A DNA stretch of 6,431 bases, taken from Candidatus Omnitrophota bacterium (lineage in GTDB: Bacteria; Hinthialibacterota; Hinthialibacteria; Hinthialibacterales; JAKPRU01). Numbering within the stretch: the first letter of the stretch is position 1; the number at the start of each line of letters is the position of its first letter. Below the pieces are notes generated by a model, which was not told the DNA's origin, made no database searches, and worked only from the letters and a program-made list of their open reading frames with translations. The stretch is taken from positions 1 through 6,431 of the forward strand of contig JAKPRU010000483.1 in assembly GCA_029557025.1 (NCBI GenBank). The letters are read 5' to 3'. Below are positions 1 through 5,833 of this stretch, one piece after another. The position numbers and the translations under genes are program-made.

Positions 1-1
1 T

Positions 2-58
2 TCCTCTGTCAAACGAGGCCACCACTTCCCGCTTCTCGAACGGTTAAAAATCGAGTAA
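2..58 (+). other. possible 3' end of a plus-strand gene (very uncertain)
   Basis: Reading frame 2 is open from the left edge and ends at a TAA at 56-58. It would give an 18-residue tail ending in GHHFPLLERLKIE. A plus-strand gene ending here would converge on the minus-strand metal-transport operon. The other two plus frames are also open at the edge and stop at 84 and 45, so the choice of frame rests only on how protein-like the tail looks. I do not recognise it. Confidence 0.15.
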
Positions 59-82
59 CGTTCCTGTACGCTCTGTTTTCAT
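44..82 (-). other. 12-codon minus-strand ORF with a good ribosome binding site
   Basis: An ATG at 82 reads MKTERTGTLLDF and then stops at TAA (44-46). Upstream on the minus strand is AGGAAGG, with GGAAGG 7 nt before the ATG, which is a strong Shine-Dalgarno match. This could be a leader peptide or short upstream ORF of a gene lying beyond the left edge, or the start of a frameshifted gene. It could also be chance. It lies past the putative terminator of the transport operon, so it would need its own promoter. Confidence 0.15.
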
Positions 83-139
83 AAGGTCACCTTCCTGGCA
101 TACGATAAGTTCTTATCACAACTCTATTTATGCCATAAA
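83..139. repeat. cluster of small inverted repeats
   Basis: Three compact dyads sit within 57 nt: AAGGT-C-ACCTT (83-93), GATAAG-TT-CTTATC (104-117) and TTTATG-C-CATAAA (127-139). In addition GGCATA (97-102) pairs with TATGCC (129-134) around the middle dyad. Possible roles are operator sites, a folded RNA, or part of the boundary between the transport operon and whatever lies to the left. No regulator gene is in view, so the role is open. Confidence 0.4.
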
Positions 140-150
140 AGACGACCTTT

Positions 151-189
151 AAAAATGGCTACCGTGAGAACTCCGGGCTACGGCTGGCC
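151..189 (-). terminator. probable intrinsic terminator of the metal-transport operon
   Basis: Read on the minus strand, GGCCAGCCGT (189-180) can pair imperfectly with ACGGTAGCC (165-157) around a 14-nt loop. A run of five T (155-151) follows after one A. The stem has an internal mismatch, so it is not a textbook hairpin. Its position, 25 nt past the ATPase stop codon, is where an operon terminator is expected. Confidence 0.4.
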
Positions 190-213
190 GGTATCATAAA
201 CGATGCTTCTGCA

Positions 214-999
214 CTATCCTTCCCGTTCTCCCCCCTCCGGGCGACCCTGCAAACAAAACGGCAATTCAAGATCATTGGCCTCCAGGAGATCTTTATCGTA
301 AAGGATTTCGCGACTGGGACCGTCGGTTACAATGCCGCCCGCGTTCAGAAGAACACATCGCTCGCAAATCTCTAACGCAAAATCGAGATCGTGCGTCGCA
401 AGGATCTGCGTTTTCGGGAACGCGCTCAGCCAGTTCAGCAGTCGACGGCGGTGTTTCGGGTCGATATTCGCGCTGGGTTCGTCCAGGGCGAGAATCTCCG
501 GGTCCAGCACCAATACCGTCGCCAGCGCAACCCGCTTCTTCTCGCCGCCGGAAAGATGATACGCAGAGGAATTCTGATGCTGTTCCAACCCGACTTGGCG
601 CAGAGACCGATGCACCCGCTCTAAAACCTCCTCCTTGCTGTAGCCCAGGTTCATGGGACCGAACGCAACATCTTCAAACACGGTCGGGCAGAACAACTGG
701 TCATCCGGGTCCTGAAAAACCAGCCCGACCAGAGACCGAATCTGCGGAAGGAAACCGTTGGAAACATCCATCCCGCAGATTCTCACTCGGCCTGTACCGC
801 GCAAAACCCCGTTCAGGTGCATCAGCAGCGTGGATTTCCCCGCGCCGTTCGGCCCGATCAGCGCAACCCGTTCGCCCGGACGGATACGCAGGTTGATATG
901 CCGCAACGCTTCCGGGCCATGCCCATACCGAAACGAAAGATCTTCGATATCGACCGCCCATTCATATTTCTTCGGATTCTGCACAGGACCGGACATCAT
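214..999 (-). CDS. cbiO: nickel/cobalt ECF-type transporter ATP-binding protein (CbiO/NikO family)
   Basis: This is the cytoplasmic ATPase that would power metal uptake through the membrane complex encoded upstream. The 261-residue protein is full length for the family. Visible ABC motifs are Walker A GPNGAGKS (49-56), the Q-loop in VFQDPDDQLF (Q96), the signature LSGGEKKR (149-156), Walker B ILALDEP (169-175) with the catalytic Glu at 174, and the H-loop His in ATHD (203). The FQDPDDQLF-to-FEDVAFGP stretch is characteristic of CbiO/EcfA-type subunits. It is the last gene of the operon, 98 nt after cbiQ. Two ATGs are adjacent (999 and 996); the GAGG upstream is 1 nt from the first and 4 nt from the second, so the second may be used. 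A general EcfA role is less likely given the CbiM and CbiQ partners. The symbol assumes cobalt naming; nikO is equally possible. Confidence 0.93.
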   Translation of the reverse strand: MMSGPVQNPKKYEWAVDIEDLSFRYGHGPEALRHINLRIRPGERVALIGPNGAGKSTLLMHLNGVLRGTGRVRICGMDVSNGFLPQIRSLVGLVFQDPDDQLFCPTVFEDVAFGPMNLGYSKEEVLERVHRSLRQVGLEQHQNSSAYHLSGGEKKRVALATVLVLDPEILALDEPSANIDPKHRRRLLNWLSAFPKTQILATHDLDFALEICERCVLLNAGGIVTDGPSREILYDKDLLEANDLELPFCLQGRPEGGEREG

Positions 1000-1075
1000 T
1001 CCTCACTGTCTTGCCGGAAGCTCTTATTCTCTGATCCGAGCAAGCCCATTCCAGCCTTAACCCATCATCCCGGCA

Positions 1076-1090
1076 GAGAAAAGATTTCTC
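1076..1090. repeat. small hairpin in the gap between cbiQ and cbiO
   Basis: GAGAAA (1076-1081) and TTTCTC (1085-1090) form a 6-bp, AT-rich inverted repeat with a 3-nt loop, just after the cbiQ stop codon on the minus strand. It is the only structure I see in the 98-nt gap. No T-run follows, so it is more likely an mRNA stability or processing element than a terminator, or it may be chance. Confidence 0.25.
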
Positions 1091-1097
1091 ACACCAT

Positions 1098-1874
1098 CTA
1101 GCGCAGCCAGGCGACAAGCCGACCTGTGATGCACACGGCGATCACGGCGACGGTCAACACCACATCGCTTGCCCGAAGCACCGGTGTATCCAACGTGCGG
1201 ATCGTTCCCAGGAAACCGCGCGAACACATAGCCTGGTAGATCCGCTCGCCCCGCTCGAATGCGCGGATAAACAACACCCCGATAATGCCGCTAAGCCCCC
1301 GCCACAAAAGAATGCGACGAGGATAGGGACATCGTGACCGCAACGCCAGCATCATCCGCTCCCGTTCATCACTCAGAACAAAGAGGTAGCGATACATGAA
1401 TCCCAGGATGTTTACCAATAGTCGCGGGACCCGCAGCGATTCAAGACCCCGCAGGAACCCGGTAAATGGTGTGGTCGCATTCAGCAGCACCATGGCAAGA
1501 ATCGCAATCGTGCCTTTGCACAGCACATTCAAAAAAACATCCACACCCTCTCGTGTGACAGCTCCGGTCCACGGCCCCAATTGCCATTCCCACAGCGATG
1601 TACCCTCTTTGAAAAACGGCACAAAGACAATCAGCACCAGAAGAAACGGTTCGACTTTCAGCACTTTCTCCACCAGGTGAAGGACCGGCACACGGGAAAA
1701 GAACATAGCGAGAACCAGCAGGGGAAGGACAAACAGAAAGTCCAGATATCGGCCCGGCGGTGTCGATGCCGCGAAACAAACAATAGCCAGGACCATGATG
1801 ATCTTGGCCCGAGGCTCCAGACGATGAAGCGGGCTGTCCCCCCGGCTATGGTGATCCAGAAACTCGTGCTTCAT
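1098..1874 (-). CDS. cbiQ: nickel/cobalt ECF transporter transmembrane coupling protein (CbiQ/NikQ family)
   Basis: This is the integral membrane T-component that links the ATPase to the metal-binding M subunit. The 258-residue protein opens with the family-like stretch HRLEPRAKIIMVLA. Hydrophobic segments lie near 25-36, 44-60, 75-87, 115-132, 150-168, 192-204 and 236-249. Two Ala-x-x-x-Arg coupling motifs typical of T-components are visible: A-L-R-S-R at 177-181 and A-M-C-S-R-G at 215-220. In the family these helices dock into the ATPase grooves. Its ATG overlaps the stop of the upstream PDGLE gene by 4 nt (ATGA, 1871-1874). No good Shine-Dalgarno precedes it, which suggests translation by coupling. 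It is intact. Confidence 0.92.
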   Translation of the reverse strand: MKHEFLDHHSRGDSPLHRLEPRAKIIMVLAIVCFAASTPPGRYLDFLFVLPLLVLAMFFSRVPVLHLVEKVLKVEPFLLVLIVFVPFFKEGTSLWEWQLGPWTGAVTREGVDVFLNVLCKGTIAILAMVLLNATTPFTGFLRGLESLRVPRLLVNILGFMYRYLFVLSDERERMMLALRSRCPYPRRILLWRGLSGIIGVLFIRAFERGERIYQAMCSRGFLGTIRTLDTPVLRASDVVLTVAVIAVCITGRLVAWLR

Positions 1875-2185
1875 GTGCCGGATTGATTCGGAACGCGGTC
1901 TCGACGTGACGCCAGGAGCTTGGCAAGTCCGAATCCGCCAAAATAGAGAATCAATGTCCCAAGACCACCGGCAATTGCTGTCGAGAACGATTTGTTCTCA
2001 ACACAGGGGATGGTGTAGTCCGGGAACACCTCCGGTGTAACCGATTTCTCCGCCGCTTTATCGAGAAACTGATGATCCTCCGCTACTCTCTCCAGCCCAT
2101 CCGGACTGGAAGATGCAAACGGAGACAATACGATTGCCACAAACAACGCAAGGCCGAGCCCTGTCAGAATCTCTTTCCTGGTCAT
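1871..2185 (-). CDS. PDGLE-domain small membrane subunit of a nickel/cobalt transporter (CbiN/NikN-like)
   Basis: This 104-residue protein has an N-terminal membrane helix (about 7-23), an extracytoplasmic segment and a C-terminal helix (about 67-91). The motif PDGLE is at 28-32, directly after the first helix (SSSPDGLERVAED), and defines the PDGLE domain found alone or fused to CbiM. The two-helix topology matches CbiN/NikN accessory subunits, which in studied systems assist metal loading of the M subunit. The ATG at 2185 has a very good GGAGG 7 nt upstream and overlaps the cbiM stop by ATGA (2182-2185). The stop overlaps the cbiQ start in the same way. The open frame continues far upstream of this ATG, but that part is only a shadow of cbiM. 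PDGLE proteins occur in both nickel and cobalt systems, so no metal is assigned. Confidence 0.88.
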   Translation of the reverse strand: MTRKEILTGLGLALFVAIVLSPFASSSPDGLERVAEDHQFLDKAAEKSVTPEVFPDYTIPCVENKSFSTAIAGGLGTLILYFGGFGLAKLLASRRDRVPNQSGT

Positions 2186-2814
2186 GACGTTGCCTCCGCA
2201 CGTGTGGTGATCAAATCCGGTCGGACCGCGTTCACGTACCCCAACACAACGCAGGTAATAATCGCCTCCCCGATTCCGATCACTGCGTGCCAGCCCAGCA
2301 TGGCCTTGATTGCCAGGCCCATCGGAACCGTGCCGGAAATTCCCAGCTCCACGGCACACATTCCCGAAGCCAGCTCCACCGAAACCCAAGCCGCCAGCGC
2401 AGCAGCGGGAATGTGCCCGATCCCCCTGCCCAGAGCCTTGTAAATCCAGAATGGGATGATCGTCCCGATGAGGGCCATGTTGAATATATTCGCTCCCAAC
2501 ACCAGAACCCCGCCGTCCTGAAACAGAAAACACTGGACGATCAGCACCAATGCGATGACCAGCGCCCCTGCCCACGGGCCAAGCAGGATAGCCGCCAAGA
2601 CACCGCCCAACAGATGACCCGATGTGCCCCCGGCGACCGGGAAATTGATCATCTGCGCCGCAAAAATAAATGCGGAGGTGATTCCCATCAATGGAATTGT
2701 GCGCTCGCCCAATGCGGCCTGGCTGCGGGATACGGACATCCCAAGCCCGGCCACCGCCGCCAAACCTGTTACGGCACAAACCGGCACATTGAGAAAACCG
2801 TCAGGAATGTGCAT
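2182..2814 (-). CDS. cbiM: nickel/cobalt ECF transporter substrate-binding membrane protein (CbiM/NikM family)
   Basis: This is the S-component that binds Ni2+ or Co2+ and carries it across the inner membrane. The 210-residue protein starts with the family's diagnostic MHIPDGFL. In structures of this family the metal is held by the N-terminal amine, His2 and a further His near position 67. Both histidines are present here (H2, and H67 in the TSGHLLGG motif), so the site looks intact. H176 in GWHAVIGIGEA is another conserved position. Several hydrophobic helices span the protein, for example 13-27, 44-55, 70-98, 107-124, 136-153 and 179-195. The ATG at 2814 has GGGAGG (2826-2821) 6 nt upstream. 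It is the first gene of the operon and is followed by the PDGLE gene with a 4-nt overlap. Confidence 0.95.
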   Translation of the reverse strand: MHIPDGFLNVPVCAVTGLAAVAGLGMSVSRSQAALGERTIPLMGITSAFIFAAQMINFPVAGGTSGHLLGGVLAAILLGPWAGALVIALVLIVQCFLFQDGGVLVLGANIFNMALIGTIIPFWIYKALGRGIGHIPAAALAAWVSVELASGMCAVELGISGTVPMGLAIKAMLGWHAVIGIGEAIITCVVLGYVNAVRPDLITTRAEATS

Positions 2815-2859
2815 GTGCTGCCTCCCATCGGATGTGTTAGTCTTTCCCGATTTACCGAC

Positions 2860-2888
2860 ATACTATCTCAATTTTCGTAACACGGCAA
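2860..2888 (-). promoter_or_regulatory. candidate sigma70-type promoter of the metal-transport operon
   Basis: On the minus strand, TTGCCG (2888-2883) and TAGTAT (2865-2860) are separated by exactly 17 nt, each matching four of six consensus bases. Transcription would start near 2853, giving a leader of about 40 nt before cbiM. TTACCGA and TTCGTAA form a loose inverted pair across this promoter (about 2852-2880), which could be an operator. I see no B12-riboswitch box in the upstream region. Confidence 0.35.
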
Positions 2889-2975
2889 GACCCTGTCTGG
2901 GAAATGCCCGCTTATCGCGGCGGCACCCGCCCCGGTTGGCCTCCCCTCTTTGACCACCGCTTTGCCCGCAGTATC

Positions 2976-3029
2976 CCTCCCCGAAGATCGGGGGAGGTGA
3001 GGTGGGGGTTGACCTGCTCGTCTCCCCCA
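2976..3029. repeat. GC-rich palindromic repeat, REP-like candidate
   Basis: Two inverted repeats lie side by side. CCTCCCCGA (2976-2984) pairs with TCGGGGGAGG (2988-2997), with one extra G and a 3-nt loop. TGGGGG (3003-3008) pairs with CCCCCA (3024-3029) around 15 nt. The pattern of a GGGGAGG half followed by a GGTGGGGGT tail resembles dispersed palindromic repeats found between genes in many bacteria. With only one copy in the window the repeat status is unproven. On the minus strand it lies between the coiled-coil gene and cbiM and could also stop or protect that transcript, though no T-run follows. Confidence 0.45.
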
Positions 3030-3049
3030 AACCGCTCTCAACAAACCGG

Positions 3050-4129
3050 TTATTTTTTCCCCCCTTCTTCCTTCAACCGCTCCGCGATCACCATTCTCCC
3101 CGCCTGTTTGTCGCCTTTGTCGGACGGTTCTCCGCTTTTCTTAACCTGTTCCTTGCCGGCTTGTGCGTGGGTGATCGCCGCCTTCCGAATCCCCTCGTCT
3201 TTGAAGACCTCGGTTTCGATCCATCGGCAAACCTTGTCGACTTCGCTGATGGTCTTAACCAGAACTTTGACTTCCAGGGTCAATTTCTGAAGTTCCTGCT
3301 GATATTTCAGGAATTTCTGTGCGCTTTCGGAATGATCCAGTGTGGCGAGTTGTTGTTGCAGGTCTTCCCCATTGCTCTGCAATGTGGTTTGTAGCTCCTG
3401 CAAAACCTTCCGCACCACCGTGTCGCGCATTTCGGTCAGTTGCTGTTGGATTTTCAGAACCCGGCTTTTGCTTTTCTGAAGATCGAGGCGATGATAGTAC
3501 GAGGCATAAGTCAGCGGTTCCAGCGCCCGGCTGTGGAGAAGGTATAGTTTTTTGTCCCGTTCCAGTTCTTTAGCCAAAGCGACAGCCTGTTCCATTTGAC
3601 CATCGCGCTTGAATCGAATCATCCTCGCCATCTTACTTTCGTAAGCAGCGAAAATCGGCTCGGCATTCTTCCGCTGGGTTAATTCATTCTCTACCTGGAC
3701 CAGGGCGGAGATGTTTTCCTCCGTTTCATTGAAGCGTCGCCGAAGGTTCATGGTCATCGACTCGGCTTCTTTGTCGCTGATTGACTCGTCTTTGACTCGT
3801 TCCGTGAGGGACTGCACCGCGAAGAAAAACAACATCCGCAGTTCTTCTGCGATAGCACGGCTGCCGCCATACAGCGCCTTTTCCAGGTTCCTTCTTAGGG
3901 CATCCTGGGCGGCGTCCTCTCCTTCTTTTTCCTGAAGAATCTTCGCCGCTTCATCGGCGGTAAGCAAAAGGACCTTCCCTTCGTGGAACACGCGGACAAG
4001 CCCATCCTGGGATACTTTTTTCTTCCGAACGGCCTCCCTGCTCTCCTGGTCCCAGGACTGACGCTGTTTCTCAAAAGCAGATATATTCTCCGACTGACCA
4101 AAAATCTGACCGATATCGACGGATGCCAT
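3050..4129 (-). CDS. uncharacterised charged coiled-coil protein
   Basis: I do not recognise this 359-residue protein. It has no signal peptide and no clear membrane segment, and it is rich in Glu, Lys, Gln and Arg with a single Cys (301). Helical, coiled-coil-prone stretches run roughly 60-100, 120-195, 215-262 and 268-310; the tail after 325 is Lys/Gly-rich and probably disordered. A short hydrophobic patch (MLFFFAV, 99-105) is too small for a membrane helix. It is most likely cytoplasmic and oligomeric. The frame is open further upstream to a GTG at 4258, giving 402 residues. I chose the ATG at 4129 because GAGG lies 5 nt and GGGAGG 11 nt upstream, while the GTG lacks a ribosome binding site and the extra 43 codons coincide with several inverted repeats. 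It appears monocistronic, with divergent transcription from the GH109-like gene. Confidence 0.75.
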   Translation of the reverse strand: MASVDIGQIFGQSENISAFEKQRQSWDQESREAVRKKKVSQDGLVRVFHEGKVLLLTADEAAKILQEKEGEDAAQDALRRNLEKALYGGSRAIAEELRMLFFFAVQSLTERVKDESISDKEAESMTMNLRRRFNETEENISALVQVENELTQRKNAEPIFAAYESKMARMIRFKRDGQMEQAVALAKELERDKKLYLLHSRALEPLTYASYYHRLDLQKSKSRVLKIQQQLTEMRDTVVRKVLQELQTTLQSNGEDLQQQLATLDHSESAQKFLKYQQELQKLTLEVKVLVKTISEVDKVCRWIETEVFKDEGIRKAAITHAQAGKEQVKKSGEPSDKGDKQAGRMVIAERLKEEGGKK

Positions 4130-4156
4130 GGCCCCCTCTACCTCCCTGAACAAGAT

Positions 4157-4256
4157 GGGATTTCCGCAATCGCGGAAGAAAGAAATCCCGTTGGAATTCA
4201 TATTCCTGAATTCCGCATACGATCCTTCCGTAGAAAAGCCTTGGCGGAAGTACTTC
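4157..4256 (-). promoter_or_regulatory. structured 5' leader: run of inverted repeats upstream of the coiled-coil gene
   Basis: Within 100 nt upstream of the chosen start are three separate stem-loops. GGGATTTC/GAAATCCC (4157-4164 with 4182-4189) contains an alternative inner stem TTCCGC/GCGGAA (4162-4167 with 4172-4177). GGAATTCA/TGAATTCC is a perfect 8-bp stem with a 6-nt loop (4193-4214). CTTCCG/CGGAAG has a 14-nt loop (4225-4250). A perfect 10-bp palindrome, GAAGTACTTC, is at 4247-4256. The inner and outer stems of the first hairpin share bases, so they are mutually exclusive in part. This could be an RNA regulatory leader, a set of operators, or a remnant of a palindromic mobile repeat. 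Confidence 0.4.
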
Positions 4257-4260
4257 ACGA

Positions 4261-4290
4261 TATATTGGACTCAATTCTCTTTTCTGTAAA
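4261..4290 (-). promoter_or_regulatory. weak candidate promoter of the coiled-coil gene
   Basis: On the minus strand TTTACA (4290-4285) lies 18 nt before AATATA (4266-4261). The -35 is a good match and the -10 is poor. If it is used, transcription would start near 4254 and the mRNA would carry the whole set of inverted repeats as a leader of about 125 nt. Alternative spacings of the -10 are possible. Confidence 0.25.
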
Positions 4291-4416
4291 GTAGGCGAGC
4301 GTAACGAGGCCCCGTTGTCTTTCAACCCCTTCTCGATCATCCCGCCTGTCTATTCAATCCATCTTTCAGGGGGTAATTTACTTTCGCATCTCAGATTATG
4401 AGTACGAGGTTTCCCG

Positions 4417-5730
4417 ATGAGTTCCAAATGTAATCGCCGTAAATTCGTTCAATTGGGGATGGCCGCCGGAGTCGCGGCGGCTGTCCAGGGTATGTCGGTC
4501 GCATCCGCCGAGGAGAAACCGCTTCGAATCGGCGTGATCGGCATGGGAAATCGCGGAACGCACCTGTTGAATGTCTGTCTAAAGGAACCGGGCATTGAAG
4601 TGGCGGGCATTTGCGATATCCGTCGCGATGCCATGCGACGAGGCATCGACCTGGTGGACCAGGCGGGTCAGAAGCGTCCGGCGGGCTACTACTACGACCA
4701 ATTCGATTACCGCCGGATGCTGACGCGGGACGATATCGAGGCGGTTGTGATTGCGACGCCTATGCAGTGGCACACCACTATGGCCGTGGATGCGCTCAAG
4801 GCCAGGAAGCATGTCCTCAGTGAAGTGTCGGCGACCATTACGCTGGAGGAATGCTGGAACCTGGTCCATGCCGCTGAGGAGACGGACCGTATCTACATGC
4901 TTTCGGAGAATTGCTGCTATTACCGCTCCAACATGGCGGTTCTGAATATGGTGTCCCAGGGGATTTTCGGCGATTTCACTTACGCGGAATGTGGCTATGT
5001 ACACGATTGCCGATACCTGGATTTTACACCCGATGGGAAATTGACCTGGCGCGGGGAACTGGCCCGCGATTATATCGGAAATCTCTATCCAACCCATGCA
5101 ATCGGACCCGTGGCGACCTGGCTGGGAATTAACCGGGGGGACCGATTTGAATCGCTGGTTTCTTTCACAACTCGCCAGGCAGGGCGAACCGTCAACGCCA
5201 TCAAGAAATTCGGAAAGGACCATCCCGCCGCCCAGACTCCATTCTCCGTGGGCGATTCCACCACAACGCTCATCCGAACCGCGAAAGGCGCGATGATCGA
5301 CCTCCGGTACGACACGGCCTCCGCTCGCCCGGTACTCAACACAACTTACTACGGCTTGCAGGGAACAACCGCCTCCTATGACGATCGTGACAATGTGCAA
5401 CGGATCTGGATCGACGGACGGTCCGAAGGGGAAAAATGGGACAGTCTCGAAACCCTTTTGACAGAGTTCGAGCATCCGCTCTGGCAGCGATTGCGGGAAC
5501 AGGCCGAGGGCAGCGGACACAGCGGCGGTGACTTCTTTGTGGTTCACGAATTCTTCGACACAATCCGAACCGGACGACCATCCCCCATCGATGCCTATGA
5601 CGCAGCAACCTGGAGCGCGGTAATCGGTCTCTCAGGGAAATCCATCCGGGAAGGCGGCCGGCCGCAGGAATTCCCAGACTTCACAGGGGGCGCCTGGAAA
5701 ACCCGGAAACAGACTCTCTTAATGGGATGA
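4417..5730 (+). CDS. Tat-exported Gfo/Idh/MocA family protein, GH109-like (NAD-dependent glycosidase or oxidoreductase)
   Basis: The 437-residue protein begins with a twin-arginine signal (NRRKFVQ, 6-12), a hydrophobic stretch and a likely cleavage after ASA (29-31). The Rossmann motif is G42-x-G-x-x-G47 in IGVIGMGNRG. The usual Gfo/Idh EKP is replaced by EVSA (136-139), followed by TLEECWNLV and ENCCYY (164-169). These features, with WRG (R212), NLYPTHAIGP (Y224, H227), TLIRTAKG and the C-terminal YDAATWS and PDFTGG motifs, are what I know from glycoside hydrolase family 109, the NAD-using alpha-N-acetylgalactosaminidases. The R-Y-H spacing matches the characterised enzyme as I remember it. 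Length also fits. The substrate is not proven, and a secreted sugar oxidoreductase remains possible. GAGG lies 7 nt before the ATG. I could not find a convincing promoter. It is divergent from the coiled-coil gene. Confidence 0.85.
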   Translation: MSSKCNRRKFVQLGMAAGVAAAVQGMSVASAEEKPLRIGVIGMGNRGTHLLNVCLKEPGIEVAGICDIRRDAMRRGIDLVDQAGQKRPAGYYYDQFDYRRMLTRDDIEAVVIATPMQWHTTMAVDALKARKHVLSEVSATITLEECWNLVHAAEETDRIYMLSENCCYYRSNMAVLNMVSQGIFGDFTYAECGYVHDCRYLDFTPDGKLTWRGELARDYIGNLYPTHAIGPVATWLGINRGDRFESLVSFTTRQAGRTVNAIKKFGKDHPAAQTPFSVGDSTTTLIRTAKGAMIDLRYDTASARPVLNTTYYGLQGTTASYDDRDNVQRIWIDGRSEGEKWDSLETLLTEFEHPLWQRLREQAEGSGHSGGDFFVVHEFFDTIRTGRPSPIDAYDAATWSAVIGLSGKSIREGGRPQEFPDFTGGAWKTRKQTLLMG

Positions 5731-5806
5731 GGCGCGCGGGTGTGCGGCCTCACTGTTCCCGCCTTCCACCAATTTACCATGATCACGTTTGGTCTGCCGG
5801 ATTGAA

Positions 5807-5815
5807 TGCTATAAT
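5807..5815 (+). promoter_or_regulatory. extended -10 promoter of the thioredoxin-like gene
   Basis: TG-C-TATAAT (5807-5815) is a perfect extended -10 element. The -35 region is weak: TTGGTC (5789-5794) lies 15 nt upstream. This is acceptable for an extended -10 promoter. Transcription would begin near 5822, only about 12 nt before the ATG at 5834, so the leader would be very short with little room for a Shine-Dalgarno sequence. Confidence 0.5.
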
Positions 5816-5833
5816 GGTACACAGATAGCGATC

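Noticed and set aside
2186..2779. Upstream extension of the PDGLE gene to a 302-residue protein
   Set aside because: The extra residues are the cbiM gene read in another frame. The true ATG at 2185 has a strong ribosome binding site and the typical ATGA overlap.
2287..2880. 197-codon plus-strand frame
   Set aside because: It is antisense to cbiM, with a composition rich in Gln, Arg and His that fits a shadow frame.
2815..3049. Cobalamin or NiCo riboswitch before cbiM
   Set aside because: No B12 box or recognisable conserved core was found on the minus strand, and the probable leader is only about 40 nt.
3030..3057. Plus-strand intrinsic terminator (AACCG/CGGTT followed by T6)
   Set aside because: The stem is only 5 bp and there is no plus-strand gene upstream to terminate. 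The T-run lies inside the end of the minus-strand coding region.
4130..4258. 43-codon N-terminal extension of the coiled-coil gene
   Set aside because: It starts at a GTG without a ribosome binding site and is made of inverted repeats; the ATG at 4129 has a good site.
4290..4416. Sigma70 promoter for the GH109-like gene
   Set aside because: I tried several TTG- and TTTAC-like -35 boxes against GATTAT and similar -10s; none gave acceptable spacing.
4579..5547. 322-codon open frame on the minus strand
   Set aside because: It lies wholly antisense to the GH109-like gene, whose motifs are unmistakable. The translation shows no family features, so it is a shadow of GC-rich coding DNA.
5731..5753. 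Terminator after the GH109-like gene (GAGGC/GCCTC)
   Set aside because: It is a 5-bp stem with a long loop and no following T-run.
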